Shown piece by piece: positions 1 through 9,987 of a stretch of DNA of 64,000 nt; the stretch's first letter is position 1; every line of letters begins with the position of its first letter. Location: contig NZ_VZQQ01000038.1 in NCBI RefSeq assembly GCF_014397785.1, positions 1-64,000 on the forward strand, given 5' to 3'. The position numbers were made by a program, and so were the translations under genes. This stretch comes from Paraburkholderia podalyriae (GTDB lineage: Bacteria; Pseudomonadota; Gammaproteobacteria; Burkholderiales; Burkholderiaceae). The notes beneath the pieces were generated by a model. That model saw nothing but the letters and a program-made list of their open reading frames with translations, had not been told where the DNA came from and did no database searches.

Positions 1-130
1 CTGTCCGATCAGACGCCGGATGAGGCATACTTCGCGACGCTGCCAGCGATCAAATTGGCAGCTTGATGACCCCGGCGCTTCCACTTATAAACTCGATCTG
101 ACTGTCCGAACCAACGGCGCCACCTCTAAA
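1..130 (+). mobile_element. IS3-family insertion sequence, right-end remnant
   Basis: Frame 1 reads the last 21 codons of an IS3-family transposase (…DQTPDEAYFATLPAIKLAA, stop at 64-66). The QTPDEAYF stretch is typical of the end of the integrase-core ORF in this family. The roughly 60 bases after the stop (CCACTTATAAA, then a run around CTGTCCGAACCAACGGCGCC) look like the usual right-hand end of such elements. The rest of the element lies outside the window, so whether it is intact cannot be judged. Bases 131-296 hold no gene I can support. Confidence 0.65.
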
Positions 131-296
131 GGCGAGCTGGTGACGACGGGTTTTGATTTGTGCGACCGAACTTCGGTGGCAGAGAGGCGCGGGAAGATCC
201 TGTGAGGCGTTGCTCGAAAAGATGCGGTGCCATGCTCGGTCCTCGCGGCTCGGACTGTGAGCCCCGATATGCAGGACGAAAACGTTGAGGTTAACT

Positions 297-1415
297 ATGA
301 AGATAGCTGCTGTAGAAACATTTGAAATTCGTCTTCCTTACCGACGGAACCATACCTTGAGTTCCGGGCCGCTTTATGGTGCTCACTCCGTCATCGTCCG
401 TTTGCAAACGGATGAGGGATTGGTCGGGGCAGGCGAAGCGTCGATTCCAGGTGGGCCCGTGTGGAGTGAGGAGTCTGTCAGCTCTGCACGTGCCGTGATC
501 GAAGAATACCTCGCTCCTGCCATCCTCGGACGGGATCCTCTTCAGTGCTCGGATGTTGCCGCCGTCATGAGCAAAACGGTTCGTGGCAATCCCTTCGCTC
601 GCGCGGCGATCGAGATGGCATGCTTTGACGTCGCCGGTCAGGCGCTTGGGGTACCTGTTGCACAACTAGTGGGCGGCCGGCGGCGTTCGAGTGTGCCGAT
701 GGTGTGGTCGTTGGCATCAGGCGTTGTTGAACAGGAAATCGAAGAGGCCCGGGACGTTAACGAGCGGTTTGGAATTTCTCGCTTCAAGGTGAAGGTTGGC
801 CACCTTGAAGCCGCAGCAGATATACAGCGGGTTCGCACATTGGTTAGCAATGTTCCCGAAGATTTCCAGATCCGCCTCGATGCGAATCAAGGCTGGAACG
901 AGATGACCGCAAACTGGGCACTGCCAAGACTGCAGGATCTGGGCATCACGGTCCTCGAACAACCCTTGCCAAAATGGGACCTGGCCGGAATGGCACGCCT
1001 GAAAAAGCAGAGCCGTGTTGCCATTATGGCGGACGAATCGGCAATGAACGCGAACGATGTTCTCAACATTATTCGCAGTGCTTCGGCAGACATGATTGCG
1101 CTGAAGCTGGCGAAGGCCGGAGGCATATTGGCGACATTGCAAAGCGCTACAGTCGCGGACGCAGCGGGTCTGTCGTATTACATGGGCTGCATGATGGATA
1201 CCGGGCTCGGGACCGCGGCGTATCTCCAGACTGCGTCCGCACTTAAGGACATGTCCTACGGAGCCGCGTTACCCGGACCATTGATGATGAGCTCCGATAT
1301 CCTCTCGACGGAAATTGTGTATCGAGACGGGAATATCGAGGTGCCCGCAGGGCCTGGTCTTGGAGTCGCTGTCGACTGGGATGCGGTCGAACACCTCTCT
1401 AACAAGACCCGATAG
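297..1415 (+). CDS. muconate cycloisomerase-like enolase-superfamily enzyme
   Basis: A 372-residue member of the mandelate racemase/muconate lactonizing group, cytoplasmic. The N-terminal capping domain (about 1-120) is followed by the barrel. Visible active-site motifs are the Lys pair in FKVKVG (about residue 164), the metal ligands in RLDANQGW, LEQPL and ADES, and the barrel Lys in ALKLAKAGG. The KxK plus ALKLxKxGG pattern and SVPMVWSLASG favour the muconate/chloromuconate cycloisomerase or dipeptide-epimerase side of the family; the substrate cannot be fixed. ATG 297 is chosen over the in-frame TTG at 285 because a GTTGAGG ribosome site precedes it. No pathway partner is adjacent: an IS3 remnant lies upstream and IS110 debris downstream. 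Confidence 0.8.
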   Translation: MKIAAVETFEIRLPYRRNHTLSSGPLYGAHSVIVRLQTDEGLVGAGEASIPGGPVWSEESVSSARAVIEEYLAPAILGRDPLQCSDVAAVMSKTVRGNPFARAAIEMACFDVAGQALGVPVAQLVGGRRRSSVPMVWSLASGVVEQEIEEARDVNERFGISRFKVKVGHLEAAADIQRVRTLVSNVPEDFQIRLDANQGWNEMTANWALPRLQDLGITVLEQPLPKWDLAGMARLKKQSRVAIMADESAMNANDVLNIIRSASADMIALKLAKAGGILATLQSATVADAAGLSYYMGCMMDTGLGTAAYLQTASALKDMSYGAALPGPLMMSSDILSTEIVYRDGNIEVPAGPGLGVAVDWDAVEHLSNKTR

Positions 1416-1799
1416 CGTTCGCCGACGCTCTGCTTTGCCCAAGGCCGCGCATTAGGGGCGAAAATTATCTTCGCGTCCTGAGTCAAAGTTTGGGCCGTTA
1501 GCGAGATCTTGCCGGCAAGAAGTCGCCGCGTTGCGCATCGATTTTTTTCAGTATTTGCCGGGCGCGACGCTGATATGTATGGGCCGTGTCAAGTATCAAA
1601 ATCGGTTCTCCAAAGCCTGTCGTGACGCGGTTTCCATGCAATGCATTGGTCGTGAGCGTATGCGCGCTCACGACCATACGAAACCGGGCGTCTTCGATGG
1701 TCGTCAACAACAGGCTGCCAGGCCAGGACGAGGCGGTTATCCGACAGTTGATCATTCTGATATGCGCGGGTTGGCTACCTCATGACAAACGAAACGTCG
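1416..1799. other. non-coding stretch, no gene recognised
   Basis: Short open frames exist on both strands but none resembles a known family or has a convincing ribosome site. The stretch lies between the cycloisomerase-like gene and the IS110 remnant and is probably insertion-related debris. Confidence 0.4.
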
Positions 1800-2460
1800 G
1801 GCAGCTGCCCCCAGTCTGGTGTCGACGAATGTGTGGCCCAATAGCCTAGATATAGCCGACGAGCACCCGCGCAACGGCGGCACAGATTTGGTTCTTGATC
1901 TTGCCGCATGCCATCAACTCGCGAAACTGTGACGCGGGCGCTTGTATGCCGATCACGTGATCACCTGGACTTCGAGTGCCGTGCGGTCCGCGAGCCGCTG
2001 CAGAATTGCGGTCTTTTGCGGCAGCATGACGATAGGTCCACCTGCTTCAACTTATACCCGCGGAACGTGGCTGTCGCCGGTCTTGGTGATTCCACCGCGG
2101 CCCTCGCGCTTGCCGCTGGAGTGTTCACTGGGCACAGCACGAGACCTGGACAGGCAGGTAGTTGGGGTTGGCGCGCGTTCGCAAACCGTGCGAAATCACC
2201 CAGCTCTGCGATCACCGTTACAGCCGCGAGCAGACTGATACCGCGCAGCGCCATCAACGCCTCGATCATCGCGGGCAGAGCGCACTGACGTGCGACGCAG
2301 TCCCGACTTTGCCGTCACGACTAGCCACGCGTGTGCCGCAGGCATGCGCTGCGTCGATATATTCCTGCATCACCATCTTGTCCCTTCGGCGGGGCTGACT
2401 CGATAACAGCCGTTGCTTGGCCTGACGCGTCGCTGATACTTCATGTCCTTGCGAGCTCAA
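1800..2460 (-). pseudogene. IS110-family transposase, decayed 3' part
   Basis: Minus-strand pieces in several frames spell the C-terminal (transposase_20) half of an IS110-family transposase. In order they are: a helix ending in MVMQEYIDAA; MALRGISLLAAVTVIAELGD followed by FARFANARQ; then in another frame PSEHSSGKREGRGGITKTGD and SHVPRV; and near the end FRELMACGKIKNQICAAVAR. GLVPSEHSSG with GGITKTG is the family signature. At least two frameshifts and several stops (after VPRV and after LVGYI) make it dead. The N-terminal DEDD catalytic half is missing. Edges are approximate. Confidence 0.75.
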
Positions 2461-2613
2461 GTCAGATCGCGCAGCGCCCTTTCTTCATCGGTTGAGGCCA
2501 CCGACTTTGGGCCAATATGCACTCGATTTTAGTCAATCCGAGGGAAGTGAAACTCCTCGTTCAGGACCTTAGTCGATGATTGCTACCAGTCGTAAAGTGA
2601 GTGTCGAGGAAAT

Positions 2614-3720
2614 ATGAAGACGAAAGCAGCAATCGCGTGGAAAGCCGGTGCACCGTTGACGATCGAAGAAGTCGACCTCGAAGGGCCGCGCGCCGGTGAA
2701 GTCCTGATCGAAGTGAAGGCGACGGGCATCTGCCACACCGACTACTACACGTTGTCGGGCGCCGATCCGGAAGGCATCTTCCCGGCGATTCTCGGTCATG
2801 AAGGCGCAGGCGTGATTGTCGACGTCGGTCCGGGCGTCGGCACGTTGAAGAAGGGCGATCACGTCATTCCGCTCTACACGCCGGAATGCCGCCAGTGCAA
2901 GTTCTGCCTGTCGCGCAAGACCAATCTGTGTCAGGCGATCCGCTCGACCCAGGGCCGCGGCCTGATGCCCGATGCGACCTCGCGCTTCTCGCTGGATGGC
3001 AAGCCGCTGTTTCACTACATGGGCACGTCCACGTTTTCGAACTACATCGTCGTGCCGGAGATCGCGGTCGCCAAGGTGCGTGAAGACGCGCCGTTCGACA
3101 AGATCTGCTATATCGGCTGCGGCGTGACGACGGGTGTCGGTGCGGTCGTGTATTCGGCGAAGGTCGAGGCGGGCGCGAACGTCGTCGTGTTCGGTCTCGG
3201 CGGCATCGGCCTGAACGTGATCCAGGGCGCCAGGATGGTGGGCGCCGACAAGATCATCGGTGTCGATCTGAACCCAGGGCGCATCGAGCTCGCGAAGAAG
3301 TTCGGCATGACGCACTTCATCAACCCGAATGAGGTGGAGAACGTGGTCGATCACATCGTGCAGCTCACCGATGGCGGTGCCGACTACTCGTTCGAGTGCA
3401 TCGGCAATACGAAGGTGATGCGTCAGGCGCTGGAGTGCACGCACAAGGGCTGGGGGCAGTCGTTCATCATCGGGGTGGCGGCGGCCGGTCAGGAAATCAG
3501 CACGCGTCCGTTCCAGCTGGTCACGGGCCGCGAGTGGAAGGGTTCGGCGTTCGGCGGCGCGCGTGGCCGCACCGACGTGCCGAAGATCGTCGACTGGTAC
3601 ATGGAAGGCAAGATCAATATCGACGACCTGATCACGCATCACCTGAAGCTCGACCAGATCAACGAAGGCTTCGACTTGATGAAGAAGGGCGAGTCGATCC
3701 GCTCGGTCGTCATCTACTAA
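2614..3720 (+). CDS. frmA: S-(hydroxymethyl)glutathione dehydrogenase (class III alcohol dehydrogenase)
   Basis: A zinc- and NAD-dependent cytoplasmic enzyme of 368 residues, the family's normal length. It oxidises the formaldehyde-glutathione adduct to S-formylglutathione and can reduce S-nitrosoglutathione. Visible are the catalytic zinc ligands (GICHTDYYTLSG and the GHEGAGVI His), the structural zinc Cys cluster (CRQCKFCLSRKTNLC), IGCGVTTGVGAV, and the Rossmann motif VFGLGGIGLNVIQGA. The start ATG 2614 has GAGGAAAT just upstream. The next enzyme of the pathway follows 11 bases after the stop, so the two form a formaldehyde-detoxification operon. Confidence 0.95.
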   Translation: MKTKAAIAWKAGAPLTIEEVDLEGPRAGEVLIEVKATGICHTDYYTLSGADPEGIFPAILGHEGAGVIVDVGPGVGTLKKGDHVIPLYTPECRQCKFCLSRKTNLCQAIRSTQGRGLMPDATSRFSLDGKPLFHYMGTSTFSNYIVVPEIAVAKVREDAPFDKICYIGCGVTTGVGAVVYSAKVEAGANVVVFGLGGIGLNVIQGARMVGADKIIGVDLNPGRIELAKKFGMTHFINPNEVENVVDHIVQLTDGGADYSFECIGNTKVMRQALECTHKGWGQSFIIGVAAAGQEISTRPFQLVTGREWKGSAFGGARGRTDVPKIVDWYMEGKINIDDLITHHLKLDQINEGFDLMKKGESIRSVVIY

Positions 3721-3731
3721 AGGGGCGCGCG

Positions 3732-4583
3732 ATGCTGGAACTGATCGAATCGCACGCGTCGTTCGGCGGCACGCAGCGCATCTATAAGCATGAGTCGAAG
3801 GCGACCGGACTGCCGATGCGCTTTTCCGTCTTCATGCCGAAAGAGGCGTCGCAGAAGAAGGTGCCGGCGCTGTTCTATCTTGCCGGGCTAACCTGCACGG
3901 AAGAGACATTCCCGATCAAGGCAGGCGCGCAGCGCTTCGCCGCGCAGCACGGCATCGCACTGATCGCGCCCGACACCAGCCCGCGAGGCGCAGGCCTGCC
4001 GGGCGAGAGCGAGTCGCGGGACTTCGGTGTCGGCGCGGGCTTCTATGTCGATGCGACGCAGGAGCCCTGGTCGAAGCATTACCGGATGTACTCGTACGTG
4101 CGGGACGAACTACGCGAGATGGTGGTGAATGAACTGCCCGTCGATGGCGAACGACTCGGCATATTCGGTCATTCGATGGGCGGACACGGCGCGCTGATAC
4201 TCGCGCTGCGCAATCCGGACATCTATCGGTCGGTATCTGCCTTCGCACCGATTGCCGCGCCGATGCACAGTCCATGGGGTGAGAAGGCATTCGGCGGTTA
4301 TCTCGGCGCGGCTCGCGAAGTCTGGAAGCAGTATGACGCGAGCGAGCTCGTCGGCAAGGCGACGCGCAAATTTACGGAAGGGATTCTGATCGATCAAGGC
4401 TTGGATGATCAGTTTCTCGTGGCGCAATTGAACCCAACGGTGTTCGAAGCCGCGTGCAAGGTTGCGGGCCAACCGCTGACGCTGCGTCGGCATGAAGGCT
4501 ACGACCATAGCTACTTCTTCATCTCAACGTTCGTCGAAGATCACATCAGACATCACGCCACGACTCTCAACCGCGTCTGCTGA
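3732..4583 (+). CDS. fghA: S-formylglutathione hydrolase
   Basis: A serine esterase of 283 residues in the alpha/beta-hydrolase fold (esterase D family) that splits S-formylglutathione into formate and glutathione. The nucleophile elbow is GHSMGGHGALI (about residues 146-156), and the catalytic His lies in YDHSYFFI near the C-terminus. The N-terminal LELIESHASFGGTQRIYKHES is the usual family opening, which fixes ATG 3732 as the start although the frame stays open far upstream inside frmA. GGGG-type ribosome site at 3722-3726. Cotranscribed with frmA. Confidence 0.95.
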   Translation: MLELIESHASFGGTQRIYKHESKATGLPMRFSVFMPKEASQKKVPALFYLAGLTCTEETFPIKAGAQRFAAQHGIALIAPDTSPRGAGLPGESESRDFGVGAGFYVDATQEPWSKHYRMYSYVRDELREMVVNELPVDGERLGIFGHSMGGHGALILALRNPDIYRSVSAFAPIAAPMHSPWGEKAFGGYLGAAREVWKQYDASELVGKATRKFTEGILIDQGLDDQFLVAQLNPTVFEAACKVAGQPLTLRRHEGYDHSYFFISTFVEDHIRHHATTLNRVC

Positions 4584-4686
4584 TTCCGCAACGCGTTGAG
4601 TAGCAACACATGGCACCCGGATGAATGAGCGGAACCTCGAACCGCTCGCAACGCGGGAGCCGGGTAGGTTCTTTAAAGGAGGCAAT

Positions 4687-5070
4687 ATGACAGCTTTCAC
4701 CCACGTCACGGTAGGCACCAATGATCTCGCCACAGCCCGGGTTTTTTACGACAATATCCTTGCTAAGATCGGCCTGCTGCGACTGGCGGACCTTGGAGAT
4801 AATGGGTCTATCTGGGGCAAGGACTCCCCGTCATTTTTTGTGCTGAAGCCTGCGAATGGCCAGCCGGCGACGGTGGGCAATGGTGTTACCGTGTCGTTCG
4901 AAGCACCGGACCGCGCTTCGATCCGCGCCTTTTACGACTCTGCGCTAGCAGAGGGGGCGAAGGACGAGGGCGCGGCGGGTCCGCGCGGGTGGGCACCGAA
5001 TGCTTACGCCGCCTATGTCCGTGATCTGGATGGCAACAAGTTGGCGGTTTACTGCTTTAAACCCGAATAA
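4687..5070 (+). CDS. VOC (glyoxalase/bleomycin-resistance) family protein
   Basis: A 127-residue single vicinal-oxygen-chelate module: it opens FTHVTVGTNDLATARVFYD, has the middle strand VSFEAPDRASIRAFYD and ends YVRDLDGNKLAVYCF. His near residue 5 and Glu/Tyr-region positions could bind metal. These small lone VOC proteins act as lyases, dioxygenases or binding proteins, and the substrate is not readable here. The start at 4687 is fixed by a strong AAAGGAGG ribosome site at 4676-4683; an in-frame ATG at 4621 lacks one. It follows fghA by about 100 bases on the same strand, so a role in aldehyde detoxification is possible but unproven. Confidence 0.85.
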   Translation: MTAFTHVTVGTNDLATARVFYDNILAKIGLLRLADLGDNGSIWGKDSPSFFVLKPANGQPATVGNGVTVSFEAPDRASIRAFYDSALAEGAKDEGAAGPRGWAPNAYAAYVRDLDGNKLAVYCFKPE

Positions 5071-5173
5071 TTCGCTAAGCCGCGTGTGGCGACCCATCGC
5101 ATCGCGAGGCAGCGCCTGGCTGGGGACGCTACGCTTGCGGCGGTCGACGTAATAGCAGCGCCTGGACAAGCCG

Positions 5174-6178
5174 TCACCTCAGATGCTCTTCTGCCTGGTC
5201 GTCGCCATGATGAAGACCGAAGTGATCACGGTAGGCGAGTGGAGTGACGCCCAGCGTCTGGTGAAACGCCTTTCTCATTGCTTCGTATGTCTTGAAGCCA
5301 CACCGTGCAGCGATAGTCTTTGCCGGCGAGTTTCCTTCTTCCAGCATCCGGCGAGCGGCTTCAATACGAGCGCGCGTCAGGAAAGTCGACGGCGTCATGG
5401 CCGTTTCCCGTTTGAAACAGCGATTAAAGCTGCGCACGCTCATCGACAGACGTTCCGCCATCTCGGACGGGGAGAGCTCTTTTTGCGTGTTGGCGAGAAT
5501 CCAGGCCTGTACGTCCCTGATACCCGGATGATGCGTTGCCTGGCTGACGAGATGGGCGCTGAATTGTGACTGACCGCCAGGCCGTTTGAGATAGACGACG
5601 AGGTCTCTGGCAACGGCGAGTGCGATATCCAGACCAAAATCTTCCTCAACGAGCGCAAGCGCGAGATCGATTCCGGCCGTCACGCCGGCCGAAGTCCATA
5701 TACGGCCGTCACGAATGAAGATGCAGTCGGCATTGACGCGCACTGAGGGGTATTTCTCTTTCAGTGCGTCCGCGACTGCCCAATGCGTCGTTGCCCGTCT
5801 TCCGTCCAGCAGCCCCGCGGCAGCCAGAAAGAATGCTCCAGAGCAGAGCGCGGCTGTCCGTGCCATTCGGCCTGCCGCAGCTTCGACCCACTGCACGATT
5901 TCGGGTGCCCTGCTCACCGCTTTTTCGATGTCCCATGCGCCGACAATGATCGCGGTGTGGGGTAACGACAGTGTATTGAGGCTCTTTGCGGACACAAGCG
6001 GTACGCCCGTGTCGGACGGAATTTCACCGCGGCGGACCGAAGCGAGCTTGACGTCATAACGCTCTGACAGGCCGCAGCGCTCCAGATGGGTATTCGCGTA
6101 CGTGAAAACGCTCAGAGCACCGATCGCCTCGAGGGCCTTAAAACCGTTGTAAATGACGATATCGACTGTCAAAAGCAT
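5174..6178 (-). CDS. GlxA family transcriptional regulator (DJ-1/PfpI domain plus AraC HTH)
   Basis: A 334-residue regulator. The first about 190 residues form a class-I glutamine-amidotransferase-like (DJ-1/PfpI) domain with the nucleophile-elbow-like TAALCSGAFFLAAAGLLDGR, followed by RATTHW and TSAGVTAGIDLALALVE. The last about 100 residues carry two AraC-type helix-turn-helix motifs (LSPSEMAERLSMSVRSFNR and PAKTIAARCGFKTYEAMRKA). Members activate or repress nearby catabolic genes; the ligand is unknown. It converges on the VOC gene. Upstream lies decayed sequence, so its natural target may have been lost. Confidence 0.9.
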   Translation of the reverse strand: MLLTVDIVIYNGFKALEAIGALSVFTYANTHLERCGLSERYDVKLASVRRGEIPSDTGVPLVSAKSLNTLSLPHTAIIVGAWDIEKAVSRAPEIVQWVEAAAGRMARTAALCSGAFFLAAAGLLDGRRATTHWAVADALKEKYPSVRVNADCIFIRDGRIWTSAGVTAGIDLALALVEEDFGLDIALAVARDLVVYLKRPGGQSQFSAHLVSQATHHPGIRDVQAWILANTQKELSPSEMAERLSMSVRSFNRCFKRETAMTPSTFLTRARIEAARRMLEEGNSPAKTIAARCGFKTYEAMRKAFHQTLGVTPLAYRDHFGLHHGDDQAEEHLR

Positions 6179-7120
6179 AGTTCAATCCGACGCGTTGAAG
6201 ATGCCGAGTTGGTGAGTGCTGCATTTCGCTGGCAACGCCGGCGTGCATGACGATGGGCTCGTTCGCCTGCCAGGTGGGCGCGACGTGGATCATCGCAGCT
6301 ACCCGTGCAACCAGGGCGGGTAATCGTTTCCGGCGGCAACCCGTCAGCGCCTCGTGACGGTTGCTGCTCCCCGGCGCAACTCGACCAGTGAAGCCGCGTA
6401 GCAGCGCCTGTATGTTCGGCGACATGAGCACAAAGAGCAGGCCGGCAGAAACAGCGGGCATCACATCCGCGCGGCAGCGACAACACTGCGCTAGCGCCGC
6501 ACCAGAGCGTCGTGCCTATAATGGCACGCAACTGACGGCATTGAAGGCGGAGGCGACGGCCCTCAGGCCAGGCGCCGCCGCGAAGCCGCCGATGGCCTGG
6601 CCGACTGCGCGGCATGCGGCCGCCGGCGGAGGTCTGCCACGACTGCTTGTGGCGCCCGGTTCGGAGGCCCGACAGGAAGGTGTCGTCGAAGCCGCAGCCA
6701 CCGCGTCAGCGTGCCTTGGTAAGCCAGCACCGCAAGTACACCGACATGGCGAACATGAAAGCCTGTGCGATCAACATCAACAAGCCGTGGTGGAGGTTGT
6801 CGGCAAGCGCGCGGCGGCCCGCGAGAACAACATGATCGGCATCGCCGGGCTGGGGGCCTGGACCAGCGCCACGTTGTGGTCGCTGGAGTGCTGATCGCGG
6901 CTATCAGCCCGGCGGCGTCGATATTCTGCATCATCGTGCCGAAGCCATAGATGCAGACGCCAATCCGAGGCGAGCGGTAGTGTGGCAGCGGCGACACGCA
7001 ATCAGGCATCGCGGCATTCCGGTTGCGCGGCCTGACCGCGAACGCCAAATCGCTTGTTCCGGGAACCCTCCAGGCCGCCCACTCTCCGGAGGTGATGGCA
7101 CGACTTGCGGTAAAGACGTG
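6179..7120. other. decayed region, probable lost membrane-protein gene on the minus strand
   Basis: No intact gene. Minus-strand fragments in alternating frames look like eroded hydrophobic helices (VCIYGFGTMMQNIDAAGLIA, MPIMLF, HVGVLAVLAYQGTL), as expected of a former transporter, but I cannot name the family. Overlapping plus-strand frames have no family resemblance and no ribosome sites. Confidence 0.35.
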
Positions 7121-7930
7121 CTACGCGTTCCTACGCCACACGACAGGGAAGGCTTCGCAATCCAAGGGATCACCATCGCGTGGCGCGCCAACGGCGGGCG
7201 GGGGAGGAGACATATCTCCCGACCTGCGCTGGAACCAGGCATCATCGCCAGCCCACCGCGTCGAGAGGACACGCCGGTCGGTCGTGTCACTATTTCCTGC
7301 TGATCCATGCAGAGTGAGACCCTGGAACACGACTACATCGCCTGGCTCCATCGCCCACCTCAAGATCTCGTAGCGATCCCGATCTGCTTCGACATCTGGC
7401 AAGAGCTCCCAGCGCGCATCGTCGTCCTCTCGAAGGGCTCCTGTGGTAAACCGCTGCGGCCGGTACCATTTGCCTGAAGCATGAGAACCGGCCACAAACT
7501 CAAGGGCCGTTTGGTTAGAAACGGGCCCGGTCGGCAGCCACATCGTACAGAAATCACGGCCATCGATCGGGCTGTATGGCTGATCTTGATGCCACGGTGT
7601 TCGCATGGCGACACCCGCCTTCTTCACGAGCGTATGGTCATGAAAGAAGTTGATCTTTGACGCGCGCATCAATTCTCCCGCAATGATCTTGGCTGGAGAA
7701 TTCAGGACGAAGTCGCGGAACTCTTCAATACGTTGCCAGTTACAGCTGTCCTGAAAGAAACCGCGCGACTCGCCGTCAACGTATGCATCAGGTCTGCTTG
7801 GTTTCTCCAGATTCTTCGTAATACCCGCAGCGACGGTCTTCAGCCAATCCTTCGTGAAGACACCCCTTACGACGGTGACCCCCTTTTGTTGAAATTGTTC
7901 GATCTGCTCCCTGGACACGATCTGTTCCAT
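7121..7930 (-). CDS. phytanoyl-CoA dioxygenase (PhyH) family protein
   Basis: A 269-residue Fe(II)/2-oxoglutarate-dependent oxygenase-like protein, cytoplasmic. The iron triad is readable: His and Asp in TPWHQDQPYS (about residue 125) and the distal His in LTLHGSAGNS, with the 2-oxoglutarate-binding Arg in RRVLSTRW. FQDSCNWQ and TALEFVAGSHASGKWY are typical of bacterial PhyH proteins that hydroxylate small molecules. Start 7930 is chosen because AAAGGAGA lies 7 bases upstream on the minus strand; the longer frame to 7975 has none. It stands alone among pseudogenes, so the substrate cannot be inferred from context. Confidence 0.85.
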   Translation of the reverse strand: MEQIVSREQIEQFQQKGVTVVRGVFTKDWLKTVAAGITKNLEKPSRPDAYVDGESRGFFQDSCNWQRIEEFRDFVLNSPAKIIAGELMRASKINFFHDHTLVKKAGVAMRTPWHQDQPYSPIDGRDFCTMWLPTGPVSNQTALEFVAGSHASGKWYRPQRFTTGALREDDDARWELLPDVEADRDRYEILRWAMEPGDVVVFQGLTLHGSAGNSDTTDRRVLSTRWAGDDAWFQRRSGDMSPPPPAVGAPRDGDPLDCEAFPVVWRRNA

Positions 7931-8652
7931 GATGTTTCTCCTTTCCGTTGCGACAGTCAGCCTGCATGCGTACAAATTGTATTGAAAATTGCGAAACGAT
8001 TCAACATGAAATAAATCATTCGTTCAGATGGGTGGGCTTGGGCGAATTTGGGGTGCGATGGTCGTGCTGGAGGTCTTGCACTGGCACCTGGTGTTCACTC
8101 AGACCTATCCTCCTTCGCCGGCGGCCTCAGTGCGATCCTGGACGACGTTGGTTATGGGCGGGTCTCCGCCATGCAGGTGTAGCCGCTGATCAGTGGCGGC
8201 AGAATGGTGGCGCTCGCCCTTGAGTGTGACCTCGTCATCGATCATTGCTGGCATTAGTGGGAGCAGGAGCCCGAGCCGCTCGCGACGATCAGCGCACTGG
8301 TCATGGAAGCGGCGCGGCGGAGCCTGGTTCAGCCGGTGCCAAGGGACGCGCGCGCCAGTTGACGGAGCATTGCGACGCGCCGACGTGATGCTTTGCGTCG
8401 ACTCTTCAGATCGCGGCTATCGTGCCGCTCGTCCCTGGCATTTTTATGGAGGCAGCAGACGCGAACATGATGGTCGCGGCGCCGCCTGCGATCGCGTGAT
8501 CCAGGCAGTGATCGCGTCACTCTGAAAATTGCGATCACCCGCTACGTTGTGGGCCTCAGCGCGGCTCGCTTGTTGACTGTTTCGGTGCACGAACGGTCTT
8601 TCGAACGACTATCGGCATTGGCCGCAGTGTCACTGACGCGTGCAGCATAGTC
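7931..8652. other. decayed sequence, no gene recognised
   Basis: All frames are interrupted. A plus-strand stretch (SFAGGLSAILDDVGYGRVSA near 8105-8160, continuing as ALALECDLVIDH) reads like protein but I do not recognise it. It lies directly upstream of a confirmed pseudogene. Confidence 0.3.
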
Positions 8653-9350
8653 ATGGCTGCACGGGTTCACGCCTGCCCGTTTCGTGCAAGGTATAGGCGG
8701 CGTGTTGATGCGTTCAATGATCATTTCACGCCTCAAATTGCGAGCGCCGCATTCGATGTCCTGACACTGCTCGGATACGACGTCGTGTCGCCTCACAAGC
8801 GTCTGTGTTGCGGACGTCCGCTGCATGACTACGGGCTCATCGACCAGGCGAGAGCCTTGTGAAGCGGGTCGACGAACTATCCGAAGAGATCGTGCTCGGC
8901 GTTCTGGTGGTCGGTCTCGAGCCGGCTTGTCTGTCCGTGTTCAAGGACGCACTACTCAAACAGTAGCCGCAGGATGGCATCGCGCGAACGCTCTTGGCGC
9001 AAACGTATCTCTTGTCGACTTCCTTGCCGCTACGGATTTTCAATGGCCGATGCTCGAAGGCGATGTCGTCGTGCACTGGCATTGACATCGGAAGTCGCTG
9101 TTCGGCATGAACGGCGAAACCGCGCTGGCCGACAAACTCGGCGGGCGCTGGAAGCTGCTGGACACAGGATGCTGCGGCATGGCCGGATCGTTCGGTTTCG
9201 ACAACGAGTATTACGATGTATCGATGAAAGTGGCACGGAAGACAACCTGTTGCCGCTTTTGCGCACAGCGCCGTCGGATGCATTGATCTTGACGAACTGC
9301 TTCAGGGTCGTCTGCGAAACCCCGCGACGAGGCGCAACATTGGGCCGTCG
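8653..9350 (+). pseudogene. Fe-S oxidoreductase (CCG-domain, glycolate/lactate-oxidase type), frameshifted
   Basis: The plus strand, read across at least three frames, gives the C-terminal half of a cysteine-rich CCG-domain oxidoreductase such as those fused to FAD-linked D-lactate/glycolate oxidases. The pieces are: FNDHFTPQIASAAFDVLTLL with RLCCGRPLHDYGLIDQARAL; FLAATDFQWPMLEGDVVVHW; LLDTGCCGMAGSFGFDNEYY; and NLLPLLRTAPSDALILTN. The paired-cysteine CCGRP and GCCGMAG motifs are family hallmarks. Breaks fall near 8862, 9085 and 9240. The FAD domain is not present. Confidence 0.8.
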
Positions 9351-9987
9351 TCAAACTACCGCCAGGCGATGAAGATGGGGGCCCGATTGGAGATTGCCAA
9401 GGACGAATGCAGCCTCGATAAAGTTGAGTTTCGCTGCTGGCGTTGCCGGCGCACGCAATGCTGCTGCCTTGGCGCATATCACGGAAAACGGGGAGAGTTG
9501 GCAGCGCTTGAGCGTTCGAAAGAGAAAGACTACGCGTACGTTTCGAGGATTCGAACTTGGATGTTCTCAAGAAGTACTTCACGCTCTGCCATACCAAGTT
9601 TCGGATGCAGCGGTAATTGGCTGAAATTGCGCCACTTTTTTATGCAAACGCAACACTGTATCGACATCACAGTGATGGGCTTGTTTGAGGTTATGGTTCC
9701 CCAACGCCCGGACGTGGCGCGGGAGTGTTAGGCGTGTTCAGATGGAGTGAGCGTTCATAAAGTATTGAACAAGTCAAAAAGTTGAGCATGTCGTGCACGT
9801 CGTTCGTATTGGTTGCACGTTCATGATTTGTGTACAGGTGGAAATTGTGAACGACCACGACCATATGGCCTTACGGACTTCGATCGCCCGACTGAAGTCC
9901 TGCACAGTCAGCTCACCAACGCCGCAACCCGGCGCTGGTACGGTACTGCAGGTTTGCGTGATCGCCCCGTAGGTGCCTTGCCGTACG
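9351..9987. other. intergenic debris, no gene recognised
   Basis: No frame is supportable. Near 9875 a short plus-strand read (GLTDFDRP) could be an upstream scrap of the CobW-type pseudogene that follows, but the link is weak. Confidence 0.3.

Noticed and set aside
1498..1755. 85-codon minus-strand frame after the cycloisomerase-like gene
   Set aside because: No recognisable family, no ribosome site, and it lies next to insertion-sequence debris.
2569..3642. A 357-codon minus-strand open frame opposite frmA
   Set aside because: It is antisense to a clear frmA, has no family resemblance and an Arg/Asp/His-rich composition typical of shadow frames in GC-rich DNA. Similar minus-strand frames opposite the TPR, tpsA, gspL and exbB genes were rejected for the same reason.
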